From Cellulomonas sp. RIT-PI-Y (lineage in GTDB: Bacteria > Actinomycetota > Actinomycetes > Actinomycetales > Cellulomonadaceae): 64,000 bases of DNA. Below the pieces are notes generated by a model. It did no database searches. It worked only from the letters and a program-made list of their open reading frames with translations, and was not told the DNA's origin. The position numbers and the translations under genes were made by a program. Shown piece by piece: positions 7,550 through 16,438 of this stretch. The first letter of the stretch is position 1, and every line of letters begins with the position of its first letter. The stretch is taken from the NCBI RefSeq assembly GCF_025642745.1, contig NZ_JANZKP010000003.1, positions 1 through 64,000 of the forward strand. Reading direction: 5' to 3'.

Positions 7550-8839
7550 TCAGGGCTGTGGGTCCCGGGCGTCGTAGTGCCAGAACGAGCGTTGCAGCCA
7601 CAACGCCACGGCGAGCAGCACCACGCAGGCCAGTCCGCCGACCAGCGCCGCACCGCCCTCGCCGAGCCGGGTGGAGACCGCGCCGAGCAGGAGCTCGCCC
7701 AGCCGTGGCCCACCGGCGACGACGACGGTGAACACGCCCTGCAACCGGCCGCGCATGGCGTCGGGGGTGGCGGTCTGCAGGATGGTCTGGCGGAACACCG
7801 CGCTGACCGCGTCAGAGGCGCCGGCCACCGCGAGGGTGATCACGGCGACCACCAGGGCGATCCAGATCACGTGGTCCGGGCTGCCCCGGCCGACCAGCAC
7901 CAGGAGCAGGCCGAAGGCGGCGATCGACAGTCCCCAGGCGGCGATCGCGCCGATGATGATCCGCCCCTGCCAGCGCACCCGGGCCAGCCCGCCGGAGAAC
8001 AGCCCGGCCACGATCCCGCCGAGCGCGATCGCGGCGGTGAGCACGCCGGTGGTGGTCTCGCCGCCGCCCAGGTAGACCAGGGCGACGGCAGGGAACAGCA
8101 CCCGGGGCATGGAGGTGATCATCGCGATCAGGTCGACGACGAAGGTCATCCGGACGTTGGGCCGGGTGCCGAGGTAGCGCAGGCCGTCCAGCACGGAGCC
8201 CAGACCGGCGCGGGCCCGGCGCGGTGCGGAGTCGTCGTGCTCGGGCGGCATGGCGGGCAGCCGGAACAGGGCGACGATGGCGAAGGTGAAGAGCACCGCG
8301 TCGATCGTGTAGACCGGCCCGTAGTCGGCGACCGCGACCAGTGCCGCGCCGAGCAGCGGACCGCCGGTGAGCGCGACGTTCCAGCCGATGGTCTGCAACG
8401 CGTTGGCGGCGGGCATCAGCCGGGGCTCGATCAACCGCGGGATGATCGCCGAGCGGGCCGGGCTGTTCACCGCGTTGGCGCCGGACTGCACGGCGGTCAG
8501 CAGGTAGAGCAGCCCGACGTGCCCGTTCCCGGCCCAGCCCTGGACGGCCAGCACCAGCGTCGCGACCCAGCTGACGGCGGAGGCGACCAGGGCGACGGTG
8601 CGGCGGTCCGCGTGGTCGACGATCGCGCCGCCGTACAGCCCGAAGATCACCAGCGGGAACAGCGCGCACAGCCCGACCAGGCCGACGGAGAACGTGGAGC
8701 GGGTCAGCTCGTAGACCTGGAGCCCGACGGCCACCACGGTGAACTGGGTGCCCAGGTTGGCGATCGAGAGGCCGAGCCACAGCCGCCGGAACGCCGGACT
8801 CACTCGGAGCGGGGTGAGGTCCACGAGTACGGAGGGCAC
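7550..8839 (-). CDS. MFS transporter, EntS/MefA-like
   Basis: 429-residue inner-membrane transporter with about 12 hydrophobic segments. It resembles the MFS_3 group, which includes the enterobactin exporter EntS and macrolide efflux pumps; GAIVDHADRRTVAL is the loop 2-3 signature. The GTG start is exactly 6 nt after a TAGACT box and has no ribosome-binding site, so the mRNA is probably leaderless. The alarmone-synthetase gene follows 25 nt downstream on the same strand. Substrate unknown. Confidence 0.87.
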   Translation of the reverse strand: MPSVLVDLTPLRVSPAFRRLWLGLSIANLGTQFTVVAVGLQVYELTRSTFSVGLVGLCALFPLVIFGLYGGAIVDHADRRTVALVASAVSWVATLVLAVQGWAGNGHVGLLYLLTAVQSGANAVNSPARSAIIPRLIEPRLMPAANALQTIGWNVALTGGPLLGAALVAVADYGPVYTIDAVLFTFAIVALFRLPAMPPEHDDSAPRRARAGLGSVLDGLRYLGTRPNVRMTFVVDLIAMITSMPRVLFPAVALVYLGGGETTTGVLTAAIALGGIVAGLFSGGLARVRWQGRIIIGAIAAWGLSIAAFGLLLVLVGRGSPDHVIWIALVVAVITLAVAGASDAVSAVFRQTILQTATPDAMRGRLQGVFTVVVAGGPRLGELLLGAVSTRLGEGGAALVGGLACVVLLAVALWLQRSFWHYDARDPQP

Positions 8840-8845
8840 CGCGGG

Positions 8846-8851
8846 AGTCTA
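8846..8851 (-). promoter_or_regulatory. -10 box of the MFS gene (leaderless)
   Basis: TAGACT on the minus strand, 6 nt upstream of the GTG start. Confidence 0.55.
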
Positions 8852-8940
8852 GTCAGCGCGAGCAGACGAGGAAGTCCGCTGCGCAGGGCAGCGAACCCGA
8901 CGCCGCATGGCACACGATTCGCCACGCTCTCAGCGCCCTA

Positions 8941-8983
8941 CGCCATGGGCAGGACCGCAGGTCTCCCGGCCCCGCCCATGGCG
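8941..8983 (-). terminator. Hairpin downstream of the small secreted-protein gene
   Basis: Perfect 10-bp arms CGCCATGGGC and GCCCATGGCG with further partial pairing inside. It lies 16 nt after the stop codon of the small secreted protein. There is no clear T-run, as is common in high-GC genomes. Confidence 0.5.
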
Positions 8984-8998
8984 CCAGACGTTCAGCCC

Positions 8999-9262
8999 CT
9001 ATTTGATGCCATGATTTACTCCGCAGAAAAAGATCTGCTGATTCGCTCGGAGGGTGATCTTCTGATCGGGCGCCAACGGAATGATCCGGGTGAACGTCAC
9101 CGTCCGCCCGCACCTGTTGGTGATGCTCCACCCGCCCGGGTGAGACATTCCATTGAGACAGGTGGGAGCGGCCGCACTCGCTGCGGGCGCCGCGGCGAGC
9201 GCACCGAACCCGAGGAGCGACAGCGAGACCAACGTACCGACGAGGCGACTCTTGAGGCGCAT
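8999..9262 (-). CDS. Small secreted protein of unknown function
   Basis: I do not recognise a family. The 87-residue product begins with a clear signal peptide: a basic start (MRLKSR), a hydrophobic core (LVGTLVSLSLLGFGALAA) and an APAASA-A cleavage region near residue 31. The mature part of about 55 residues has three cysteines and a Gly/Asn/Arg-rich sequence ending in FFCGVNHGIK. I favour this ATG because AAGAGAG lies about 8 nt upstream; an ATG at 9280 would add six basic residues. Base composition is lower in GC than the neighbouring genes, which hints at foreign or narrowly distributed DNA. Confidence 0.6.
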   Translation of the reverse strand: MRLKSRLVGTLVSLSLLGFGALAAAPAASAAAPTCLNGMSHPGGWSITNRCGRTVTFTRIIPLAPDQKITLRANQQIFFCGVNHGIK

Positions 9263-9355
9263 CTTGAGAACTCTCTTCATTGACGGGCTTTTCGGCAGTG
9301 CGGCTGCCCGCCAACGTAGGAGCTCACCTTTCTCCGCCATGCGACCAAGGTCCCT

Positions 9356-9412
9356 TGACTGAGTCACAGTCGGACAAATCGTCGATTCAATTCACAAAGA
9401 GAGACTCAGTCA
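9356..9412. repeat. Spaced inverted repeat upstream of the secreted-protein gene
   Basis: Exact arms TGACTGAGTC (9356-9365) and GACTCAGTCA (9403-9412) are separated by 37 AT-rich nt. It could be a pair of regulator half-sites or a hairpin in the 5' leader of the secreted-protein gene. Confidence 0.5.
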
Positions 9413-9491
9413 TCGTCTTTCTCGATGCAATCGACGTTGCAGCGTGCCGGCGGGAGGCGAAGAGATCCCCACCTCCCACCGACGCACGGAT

Positions 9492-9521
9492 CCATGGCGG
9501 TGGAGAACCACCGCGGCATGG
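9492..9521 (-). terminator. Terminator hairpin of the DsbA-like gene
   Basis: GCGGTGG-AGAA-CCACCGC with flanking CCATG/CATGG pairing. It starts 14 nt beyond the stop codon of the DsbA-like gene on the minus strand. Confidence 0.6.
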
Positions 9522-9534
9522 AAATCCGCGTGAG

Positions 9535-10383
9535 TCAGTTCATGGCCGCTTCGATCGCTTCCGTCAACGGCCCGGCCTGGAACAGTTCGCCTTCGAATCG
9601 CTCACCATTGATCAGAATGGTCGGCGTGCTCACCTGTCCGAGCTCGTCACGCATCTCGTTCACGTTGGCTTGCAGCCACGGGGCGAAGGTGCGCCAGTCG
9701 TGGTCGCCGTCGGTGGTGGTGAACTGCGCGATCACGTCGTCCGGGACACCGACGCTGCGGGCCAGGTCGGCGATCTTGCTGTCGGACAGACCCTTGGTCC
9801 CCTCCTCCGGCTGATCTTCGAACAGAGCAGCCGAGAACGCTACGAACTGCTCGGGAGCCTGATCGGCGACGACGGCTGCGGCATTTCCCGACCGCGTGGA
9901 GTAATCAGCTCCGCGCGACTGGGAGTCGAGGAAGGACAACAGGTGGTACTCGATGGTGACCCCCCCGGCCTTGCGCAGAGTTTCCAATTCGCTTGCGTTA
10001 GCTTCCTCGAACTGACCACAGATGGGGCACATGTAGTCGCTGTAGACCGAGACCACGACGTTGCCGTCCTCGGCCTCCCCCGCGACGCCGTCCTGGCCGA
10101 CCGGGATGCCCCCGTTGTCGGCGGCGGTGGACGGGGCGGTGGTGTCGGCGAGGGCGATGGTGTCGACGTCGTCGCCGGCGTACGCGATGCTCGGCTGGTT
10201 CGACTGCACCCAGAGCCAGCCGCCGACGCCGCCGAGGGCCAGGACGGCCACGACGACGGCGCCGATGGCGACGAACTTGTTGCGCTGATCGCGCTTGCGC
10301 TGGGCCTCACGCATCGCGCGGGCCTGCTCACGCGCCTGGTCCCGGCGCTCGGCCTTGGACGGCTTGGGGGAATTGCTGGACAT
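9535..10383 (-). CDS. Membrane-anchored DsbA-like thiol-disulfide oxidoreductase
   Basis: Probably forms or rearranges disulfides in proteins outside the cytoplasmic membrane. The 282-residue protein has a charged cytoplasmic N-terminus (residues 1-36), one membrane helix (about 37-60) and an exported thioredoxin-fold domain of the Thioredoxin_4 class. The redox motif is CPIC with Cys119 and Cys122, and the cis-proline segment is STPTILING. A membrane-protein gene lies 45 nt upstream on the same strand, so the two are probably one transcript. Confidence 0.9.
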   Translation of the reverse strand: MSSNSPKPSKAERRDQAREQARAMREAQRKRDQRNKFVAIGAVVVAVLALGGVGGWLWVQSNQPSIAYAGDDVDTIALADTTAPSTAADNGGIPVGQDGVAGEAEDGNVVVSVYSDYMCPICGQFEEANASELETLRKAGGVTIEYHLLSFLDSQSRGADYSTRSGNAAAVVADQAPEQFVAFSAALFEDQPEEGTKGLSDSKIADLARSVGVPDDVIAQFTTTDGDHDWRTFAPWLQANVNEMRDELGQVSTPTILINGERFEGELFQAGPLTEAIEAAMN

Positions 10384-10428
10384 GGGTCTGCTTCCTGCTC
10401 TGCTGACGGATGGTCGGTGGAGTGGGCC

Positions 10429-10959
10429 TCAGGCCACGGCCACCGGCGGCCCCCGCAGCGGGTGCCGGTCCCCCGGCACACCGGAGGGCAGGGTCTCGTC
10501 GAGGTGCCCGACCAGGATGCCGATCCGGGAGCGCGCCTGCACCCGGAACCGGGCCAGCGCGGACAGGTCGGGCAGGACGGCGGCCACCACGTCCCGGGCG
10601 GCTCCGGTCGCCCGACGCAGCAGGGCGACCAGCCCGACGCCGAGCGCGCCGACCGCGGCGTGGGCCGCGATCACCGGCAGCGCCAGGGCGATCAGCAGCA
10701 CCGCGTTCTGGGACAGCCCCGGGACGACCGCGAGGGTCCCGGCAGGGCAGTCCGGCACGTCGCGCAGCAGGGTCAGCCACTGGCCCAGCTCGGCCAGCGG
10801 GCCGTCGATCGCCGCGCACTGGTGCACCAGCACCCGGGCGACGCCGAACCAGCCCCCGGCCAGCAGGGCCAGACCCGCCAGCATCCCGACCACCCCGGAC
10901 GCACCGAACCGCGGACGCAGGACGCGCAGCGGTCGTCGGGCGGCGTGGGCGGCGGACAT
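10429..10959 (-). CDS. Membrane protein, unknown function
   Basis: 176 residues with a first hydrophobic segment at about 24-46 and two or more in the second half (SQNAVLLIALALPVIAAHAA onward), plus basic ends. Two cysteines (HQCAAID and VPDCPAG) sit in the loop after the first helix, which would face outside, and the next gene encodes a disulfide oxidoreductase. A functional link is plausible but only inferred. The ATG is 7 nt from a TACCCT box and lacks a ribosome-binding site, supporting this start. Confidence 0.7.
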   Translation of the reverse strand: MSAAHAARRPLRVLRPRFGASGVVGMLAGLALLAGGWFGVARVLVHQCAAIDGPLAELGQWLTLLRDVPDCPAGTLAVVPGLSQNAVLLIALALPVIAAHAAVGALGVGLVALLRRATGAARDVVAAVLPDLSALARFRVQARSRIGILVGHLDETLPSGVPGDRHPLRGPPVAVA

Positions 10960-10966
10960 GGGGCTC

Positions 10967-10972
10967 AGGGTA
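10967..10972 (-). promoter_or_regulatory. -10 box of the membrane protein gene (leaderless)
   Basis: TACCCT on the minus strand, 7 nt upstream of the ATG at 10959. Confidence 0.5.
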
Positions 10973-11015
10973 CGGGTCGGACCCGGGAGAACGCTGGGAC
11001 TCAGGCGGCCGGGGC

Positions 11016-12743
11016 TCAGGACGCCGGGACCGGCGGGGCGCCGAACGGACTGAAATCGACCGCCCCGCCCGCGACCACGGACCACACCGCGAGCGCCGTC
11101 ACCGCCAGCGCCACCACCACCACGACCGCCGCACCCCAGCGCCCCGGGGCCACCGCGCCGAGCGTCCAGCGCGCACCCTCCCGGGTGGTGGCGGACACCG
11201 GCCCCCACCACAGCGCGATCAGTCCGATCACCGCGGTCACCGCCAGCAGCCCGGCCTCCAGCAGCGGGTCGGCGGTCGCTCCGTCGTGCAGGAGCCACCA
11301 GCCGATCCCGCCGACGATCGTGACCAGCGCCGCGGACACCAGCAGCGACGGCACCAGGGTGACCAGGGCGCGCAGCAGGTGCCAGGGCGACGCGATCACA
11401 CCGCGGAACCCGTCCGACCGGCGCGCGCCGGAGCGTTCCCGGCGGCGCAGGGTGGCCGCGACCACCGAGCCGACCGTGCGGGCGATCAGGATCAGCGGCA
11501 GCAGGATCAGCAGGGTGAGGCCGGGTCGGGTGGCGGCTCCGGCGACAGTGAGCAGGCCGAGGGCCAGCAGCGAGCCCGCGCGGCCGGGCGGGGTGGGTGG
11601 TGCGGGCGGCTGCTCGGCCGGTGCGGGCCAGCCGACCGGGTCCTGCACGGGTGCCTGCCAGTCGGCGGGCGGGACGGTCGGCGCGTGCACCGGATGCACC
11701 TCGGTGGCCGGCGCCGGTTCCGGGTACGGCGGGGCCGGGTACGCCCGGGTCGGGTCGACGGGTTCCGGCGCGGCAATCGACCCCAGCCGCTCGGTCACCG
11801 GGTACGACGCCGGCAGTGCCTCGGTCGCACCGGTGCCGGTCGCGATCTCCCGCGTCGACGGCGGCGCACTCGCTCCGGGCAGCACCGTGGTCGTGGCGAC
11901 CGGCGCGCTGACCACGGCCGGGTCGAACCGCTCACCGCGGCGCGCGGCCTCGGCCAGCGCGGCCACCACCTCCGCCGCGGTGGCCCGGTCGGCCGCTTCC
12001 GGCGCGAGCGCGTCCCACAGGGCGCCGGACGTGATCGGACCGAGCCCGCGCAGGTCGGCGTCACCCTCCTGGGAGCGGGCCAGCACCGCCTCCAACGGCC
12101 GGGTGCCGAACGGGGCACGGCCGGTCGCCGCGAACACCAACAGCGCCGCCCAGCCCCACCAGTCGGTCCCGGGTGTGGGTTCGGCGCCGCCGATCAGCTC
12201 GGGCGCCAGGTAGCCGGGCGTGCCGACCACGAATCCGGCCGAGGTCAGCCGGGTCTCGTCCACCGACTGTGCCACCCCGAAGTCGATCAGCACCGGCCCC
12301 TGCGGCCCCATCACCACGTTCGACGGCTTGAGGTCGCGGTGCACCACCCCGGCGTCGTGCACCGCGGACAGCCCGTCCGCGAGCCGCTCCGCCAGATCGT
12401 GCAGGGCACCGGCCTCCAACGGCCCGCGCAATCGGACCTGTTCGGCCAGATCCTTGCCCGGGATCAGCTCGGTGACCAGGAAGGCCTCGGTCGAGTCGGC
12501 CTCCGCGTCCAGCACCGCCGCCACCCCGGGGTTCCGCAGTCGTTGCAGCGCGGCGACCTCACGGCGCAGGCGCTCCCGTGCGGCCGGGTCGGCGCCGATG
12601 TGCGGGTGCAGCAGTTTGAGCGCGACCGTGGTCCCGCCGCCGTCGACCGCGCGGTAGACCGTGCCCATGCCACCCGAGCCGAGCGGCGCGAGAATGGTGT
12701 ACCCGCCGATCTCGACACCCGGTGCCAGTCCCACGCGCTCCAT
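11016..12743 (-). CDS. Ser/Thr protein kinase with C-terminal membrane domain
   Basis: PknB-type kinase of 575 residues. The kinase domain (about 12-265) has the glycine loop LGSGGMG (21-27), Lys43, the catalytic loop HRDLKPSN with Asp137, the Mg-binding DFG (Asp154) and GTPGYLAPE. A long Pro/Ala-rich linker (about 275-400) leads to four or so hydrophobic helices, so the kinase faces the cytoplasm from a multi-pass anchor, and no PASTA domain is present. Start chosen at the ATG 6 nt behind TACCGT. It is divergent from otsA; targets are unknown. Confidence 0.92.
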   Translation of the reverse strand: MERVGLAPGVEIGGYTILAPLGSGGMGTVYRAVDGGGTTVALKLLHPHIGADPAARERLRREVAALQRLRNPGVAAVLDAEADSTEAFLVTELIPGKDLAEQVRLRGPLEAGALHDLAERLADGLSAVHDAGVVHRDLKPSNVVMGPQGPVLIDFGVAQSVDETRLTSAGFVVGTPGYLAPELIGGAEPTPGTDWWGWAALLVFAATGRAPFGTRPLEAVLARSQEGDADLRGLGPITSGALWDALAPEAADRATAAEVVAALAEAARRGERFDPAVVSAPVATTTVLPGASAPPSTREIATGTGATEALPASYPVTERLGSIAAPEPVDPTRAYPAPPYPEPAPATEVHPVHAPTVPPADWQAPVQDPVGWPAPAEQPPAPPTPPGRAGSLLALGLLTVAGAATRPGLTLLILLPLILIARTVGSVVAATLRRRERSGARRSDGFRGVIASPWHLLRALVTLVPSLLVSAALVTIVGGIGWWLLHDGATADPLLEAGLLAVTAVIGLIALWWGPVSATTREGARWTLGAVAPGRWGAAVVVVVALAVTALAVWSVVAGGAVDFSPFGAPPVPAS

Positions 12744-12749
12744 GCCGGA

Positions 12750-12755
12750 ACGGTA
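12750..12755 (-). promoter_or_regulatory. -10 box of the kinase gene (leaderless)
   Basis: TACCGT on the minus strand, 6 nt upstream of the ATG at 12743. Confidence 0.5.
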
Positions 12756-12856
12756 GTCGTCCGGTGGCGGAGTGCCGGTCAGGCCACGCGGGGTTCCTCC
12801 GGCGGAACATCCCAGGTCACGTTAAGGTCAGGACGAGCCCAAGGAGCTGAGAAATC

Positions 12857-14290
12857 GTGGCATCTGCTGGTTATGACCTGGTGATCGTGGCGAACCGCCT
12901 TCCGGTGGACGTCAGCCTGGACGAGAACGGCGACCCGACCTGGACCCGTTCCCCCGGTGGCCTGGTCACCGCGCTCGAGCCGGTGGTGCAGCAGTCGGAC
13001 GGCGCCTGGGTCGGCTGGGGAGGCTCGGCCGACCTGGAGCTGGAGCCCTTCGACGCGGACGACATGCGGCTGGTCCCGGTGGCCCTGTCCGAGGACGACC
13101 TCACGCAGTACTACGAGGGCTTCTCCAACGACACCCTGTGGCCGCTCTACCACGACGTGATCCAGCCGCCGACCTTCCACCGGCAGTGGTGGGACGCCTA
13201 CCAGCGGGTCAACCGCCGGTTCGCCGACGCCGCGGCCGCGCAGGCCGCGCCCGGTGCGACCGTGTGGGTGCACGACTACCAGCTGCAGCTGGTGCCGAAG
13301 TACCTGCGCGAGCTGCGCCCGGACATCCGGATCGGCTACTTCCACCACATCCCGTTCCCCCCGCTGGAGATCTTCGTCCAGCTGCCCTGGCGCAAGCAGG
13401 TGGTCGAGGGCCTGATGGGCGCCGACCTGATCGGCTTCCAGCGTGCAGGCGACGCCTCGAACTTCGTCCGGGCGGCCCGGCGGCTGACCGAGCACACCAC
13501 CCGCGGCCAGGTCATCACGCTGACCGGCGCCGACGGCCGGGTCGAGCGGCACGTGCGGGCCGCGGCGTTCCCGATCTCGATCGACTCGCACGCCTTCGAC
13601 ACCCTGGCCCGCACCCCGGAGGTGCAGGAGCGCGCCAAGGAGATCCGGGCCGAGCTCGGTGACCCGAAGGTGATGCTGCTCGGCGTGGACCGGCTGGACT
13701 ACACCAAGGGCATCCGGCACCGGATCAAGGGCTACGGCGAGCTGCTCGCGGACGGCCGTCTCTCCGTGGACGACGCCACGCTGGTCCAGGTCGCCTCGCC
13801 CAGCCGGGAGAACGTCGGCGCGTACCAGCAGCTGCGGGACGACGTGGAGGTCCTGGTCGGCCGGATCAACGGCGACTACTCCGAGTTCGGCCACCCGGCG
13901 ATCCACTACATGCACCACTCCTACCCGATGGAGGAGATGGCCGCGCTCTACCTGGCGGCCGACGTCATGCTGGTCACCGCGCTGCGGGACGGGATGAACC
14001 TGGTCGCCAAGGAGTACATCGCCGCCCGCTCGGACGACCGCGGCGCCCTGGTGCTCAGCGAGTTCACCGGCGCCGCGGACGAGCTCGGGGGTGCGGCCAT
14101 CCTGGTGAACCCGCACGACATCACCGGGCTGAAGAACGCCATCATGCATGCCGTGAACATCGATCCGCGCGAGGCCCGCAAGCGGATGCGCCGCCTGCGG
14201 CGACGCGTGCTGGAGAACGATGTGGCCAATTGGTCGAACACCTTCCTGTCCGTGCTCACCGCGGTCCCGGTCCGGCAGCAGCATGTCTGA
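12857..14290 (+). CDS. otsA: Trehalose-6-phosphate synthase
   Basis: Joins the glucosyl group of a nucleotide sugar to glucose-6-phosphate, giving trehalose-6-phosphate for osmotic and desiccation protection. The 477-residue length fits the GT20 family. Motifs visible: VIVANRLPVD near the N-terminus, SPGGLVTAL, WVHDYQLQLVP, the FHHIPFPP loop, GVDRLDYTKGI and LRDGMNLVAKEYIAAR. The start is GTG with AAGGAG 10 nt upstream. otsB begins inside the last eight bases, so the pair is translationally coupled. Confidence 0.97.
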   Translation: MASAGYDLVIVANRLPVDVSLDENGDPTWTRSPGGLVTALEPVVQQSDGAWVGWGGSADLELEPFDADDMRLVPVALSEDDLTQYYEGFSNDTLWPLYHDVIQPPTFHRQWWDAYQRVNRRFADAAAAQAAPGATVWVHDYQLQLVPKYLRELRPDIRIGYFHHIPFPPLEIFVQLPWRKQVVEGLMGADLIGFQRAGDASNFVRAARRLTEHTTRGQVITLTGADGRVERHVRAAAFPISIDSHAFDTLARTPEVQERAKEIRAELGDPKVMLLGVDRLDYTKGIRHRIKGYGELLADGRLSVDDATLVQVASPSRENVGAYQQLRDDVEVLVGRINGDYSEFGHPAIHYMHHSYPMEEMAALYLAADVMLVTALRDGMNLVAKEYIAARSDDRGALVLSEFTGAADELGGAAILVNPHDITGLKNAIMHAVNIDPREARKRMRRLRRRVLENDVANWSNTFLSVLTAVPVRQQHV

Positions 14291-15062
14291 GCTGCTCGCC
14301 GCCGCCCTGGACCGGATCGCCGAACGGCCCCCGCTCCTCATCGCGCTGGACTTCGACGGGACGCTGGCCCCGTTGCAGGACGACCCCGAGCAGTCCCGGA
14401 TGTCCGACGACGCCGCGCAGGCGCTGGCCGCCCTGGCGGCGCGGCCGGAGCAGGTCCGGGTGGCCCTGGTCTCCGGCCGGGCGCTGGGCGACCTGCACCG
14501 GCTGGCGCACCCGCCGGTCGGGGCCGTGCTGATCGGCTCGCACGGCGCCGAGCGAGCCCAGGTCGCCCCCCACGGCCTGGACCGCCAGGACATCCGGCTC
14601 GACGAGGGGCAGGCCGACCGGCTGTCCGAGCTGGGCAGCCGGATGCAGGCCGTCGCCCGCGGCCGGGACGGCGTCTGGGTCGAGACCAAGCCCGCCGCCG
14701 TGGTGGTCCACACCCGGCTGGCCGAGGAACGGGTCCGGGCCGAGGCCGAGCCCGAGGCGCTGGCGATCGGCCACGAGCTGGGCTCCGCCGTGCTGCACGG
14801 CAAGAACGTGGTCGAGGTCTCCGTGCTCACCGCCGACAAGGGCTCCGCGGTCACCGCGCTGCGCGACGAGCTGGGCGCCAGGGCGGTGCTCTACGCGGGG
14901 GACGACGTCACCGACGAGCACGCCTTCGAGGTGCTCACCGCCGACGACCTGGGGGTGAAGGTCGGCGACGGGGACACCGTGGCCGCCTACCGGGTGGCCG
15001 ACACCGAGGCGATGAGCGACGTGCTGGTGGCACTGGCCGAGCGGGTCGCCGGGATCGGGTAG
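14283..15062 (+). CDS. otsB: Trehalose-6-phosphate phosphatase
   Basis: Removes phosphate from trehalose-6-phosphate to give trehalose, completing the OtsAB pathway. It is a HAD-superfamily enzyme of 259 residues. The nucleophile motif is LDFDGTLAPL near residue 20, motif II is VSGR, and the C-terminal acidic motif is AGDDVTDE. The ATG overlaps the otsA stop by 8 nt. A GTG-started membrane-protein gene follows 9 nt after its stop, so the operon may continue into the two propeller genes. Confidence 0.96.
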   Translation: MSELLAAALDRIAERPPLLIALDFDGTLAPLQDDPEQSRMSDDAAQALAALAARPEQVRVALVSGRALGDLHRLAHPPVGAVLIGSHGAERAQVAPHGLDRQDIRLDEGQADRLSELGSRMQAVARGRDGVWVETKPAAVVVHTRLAEERVRAEAEPEALAIGHELGSAVLHGKNVVEVSVLTADKGSAVTALRDELGARAVLYAGDDVTDEHAFEVLTADDLGVKVGDGDTVAAYRVADTEAMSDVLVALAERVAGIG

Positions 15063-15070
15063 CGGGCATC

Positions 15071-16438
15071 GTGCGGCGCGGGGGGACGACGGACGTCGAG
15101 CTGGTCGAGGACGACCTGGCCGGTCCGGCGCGTGCCCCGCGCACCCCGGTCGGGTGGGGCCGGGTCGCCCGCCGGTGGTGGCCGGTGCCGGTGGTCGCGG
15201 CCGCGGCGCTGGTGCTGGCGGACCTGGGCACCGGGTCGGCCGAGGAACGGACCTACGCCGCCGACGCCGAGCTGCCCGGCGTGGTGCAGCCGATCGGGCC
15301 GGAGATCACCTCGACCCCGGTCGGTCCGGCCGAGACGGTCGAGGGCGTCGGTCAGGACCTGGACGGGATCCGGGTGACCGCGGAGTGGGCCGGGTCCGGG
15401 CGCACGATGCGACTGCTCGGCCGGTCCACCCGGGACGGCGAGCTCCGGTGGCGGACCGACCTCCCGTTCGCCGACCTGGGGGACGGCCGGGACGCCGCCG
15501 TCACCTGCTGGACCGAGGAGCAGCTCACCTGCTGGGCCGGCGCCCAGGGCTGGGACGTCGCCAGCACGATCACCACGGGGTCGGGCCTGGTGGAGCTCGA
15601 CCCGGCCACCGGGGCGATCACGCTCCAACAGGAGCTGGCCGAGCACACCGTGGCCGCCGGCGACGCCGACCTCCGGGTCCAGGTCACCGGCGAGGACAGC
15701 CCGATGGTGGTGACCGCCACCGGGACCGACGGGGCCATCCGGTGGCAGGCCTCGGTGGAGACCGTCCGGGCCGGGCTGACTGGCTTCGACCGGGTGACCA
15801 TCCGGCTGTCCGACGGCGTCGTGCTGGTCACGTCACCCGGTGGGGCCTGGGCGCTGTCGCGGGTCGACGGCCGGCAGCGGGGCACCGGGGTCGATGCCTG
15901 GCTCACCCGGGACGGCCGTGTCGTCCTGCTGCGGGACGGCCGGCTCTGGCTCGTCGACCCCGAGCGGGGCTCGATCGAACTGGGCACCGGCGAACCGCTG
16001 ACCGTCACCGTCGACGACGGCACGGCCCCGCAGGTGATCCCGGTCGTCAGCGGGTCCGGCACGGTCACCGGCTATGACGCGACCACCGGTGAGGTCCGCT
16101 GGGCGACCGACCAGCCCGGCTGGCGGCCCGGTACGGCGCTCGTCGTCCACGGCTTCCTGATCGGTGCCACCGCCGACGCCGTCGTCGCGCTCGACCCCCG
16201 CTCCGGCCGGGAACGCTGGCGCGCAGCGGCGCGACCGAACGGCGACTCCGAGCTGCTCACCGACGGACGGCAGCTCCTGGTGCTATCCGGTGACAGCACC
16301 CAGCGACTGGTCGGCCTCGACGTGCGCACCGGGTCCGAGCTGTGGTCCCAGGGGCTGCCGGACGGCGGCGGCCTGCTGTTCGGTGACGACGGTGCGGTGT
16401 ACCGGCGGACCGCCTCCGGGATCGCCGCTCTGTCATGA
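15071..16438 (+). CDS. Membrane-anchored PQQ-like beta-propeller protein (copy 1)
   Basis: 455 residues. A short cytoplasmic N-terminus with an acidic DVELVEDD stretch precedes one membrane helix (WWPVPVVAAAALVLADLG, about 36-53). The rest is extracytoplasmic with repeated W- and G-rich blades such as GAIRWQASVE, GEVRWATDQP and GRERWRAAAR, typical of PQQ-like/BamB-type propellers. Such domains usually bind proteins or polymers, and no catalytic residues are evident. It is 9 nt after otsB and overlaps the next paralogue by 4 nt (ATGA). Confidence 0.85.
   Translation: MRRGGTTDVELVEDDLAGPARAPRTPVGWGRVARRWWPVPVVAAAALVLADLGTGSAEERTYAADAELPGVVQPIGPEITSTPVGPAETVEGVGQDLDGIRVTAEWAGSGRTMRLLGRSTRDGELRWRTDLPFADLGDGRDAAVTCWTEEQLTCWAGAQGWDVASTITTGSGLVELDPATGAITLQQELAEHTVAAGDADLRVQVTGEDSPMVVTATGTDGAIRWQASVETVRAGLTGFDRVTIRLSDGVVLVTSPGGAWALSRVDGRQRGTGVDAWLTRDGRVVLLRDGRLWLVDPERGSIELGTGEPLTVTVDDGTAPQVIPVVSGSGTVTGYDATTGEVRWATDQPGWRPGTALVVHGFLIGATADAVVALDPRSGRERWRAAARPNGDSELLTDGRQLLVLSGDSTQRLVGLDVRTGSELWSQGLPDGGGLLFGDDGAVYRRTASGIAALS

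Noticed and set aside
8853-9314. Alternative 153-codon minus-strand frame over the secreted-protein gene
   Set aside because: Lacks signal peptide and any domain; the frame with a classic signal peptide and AAGAGAG site is more credible.
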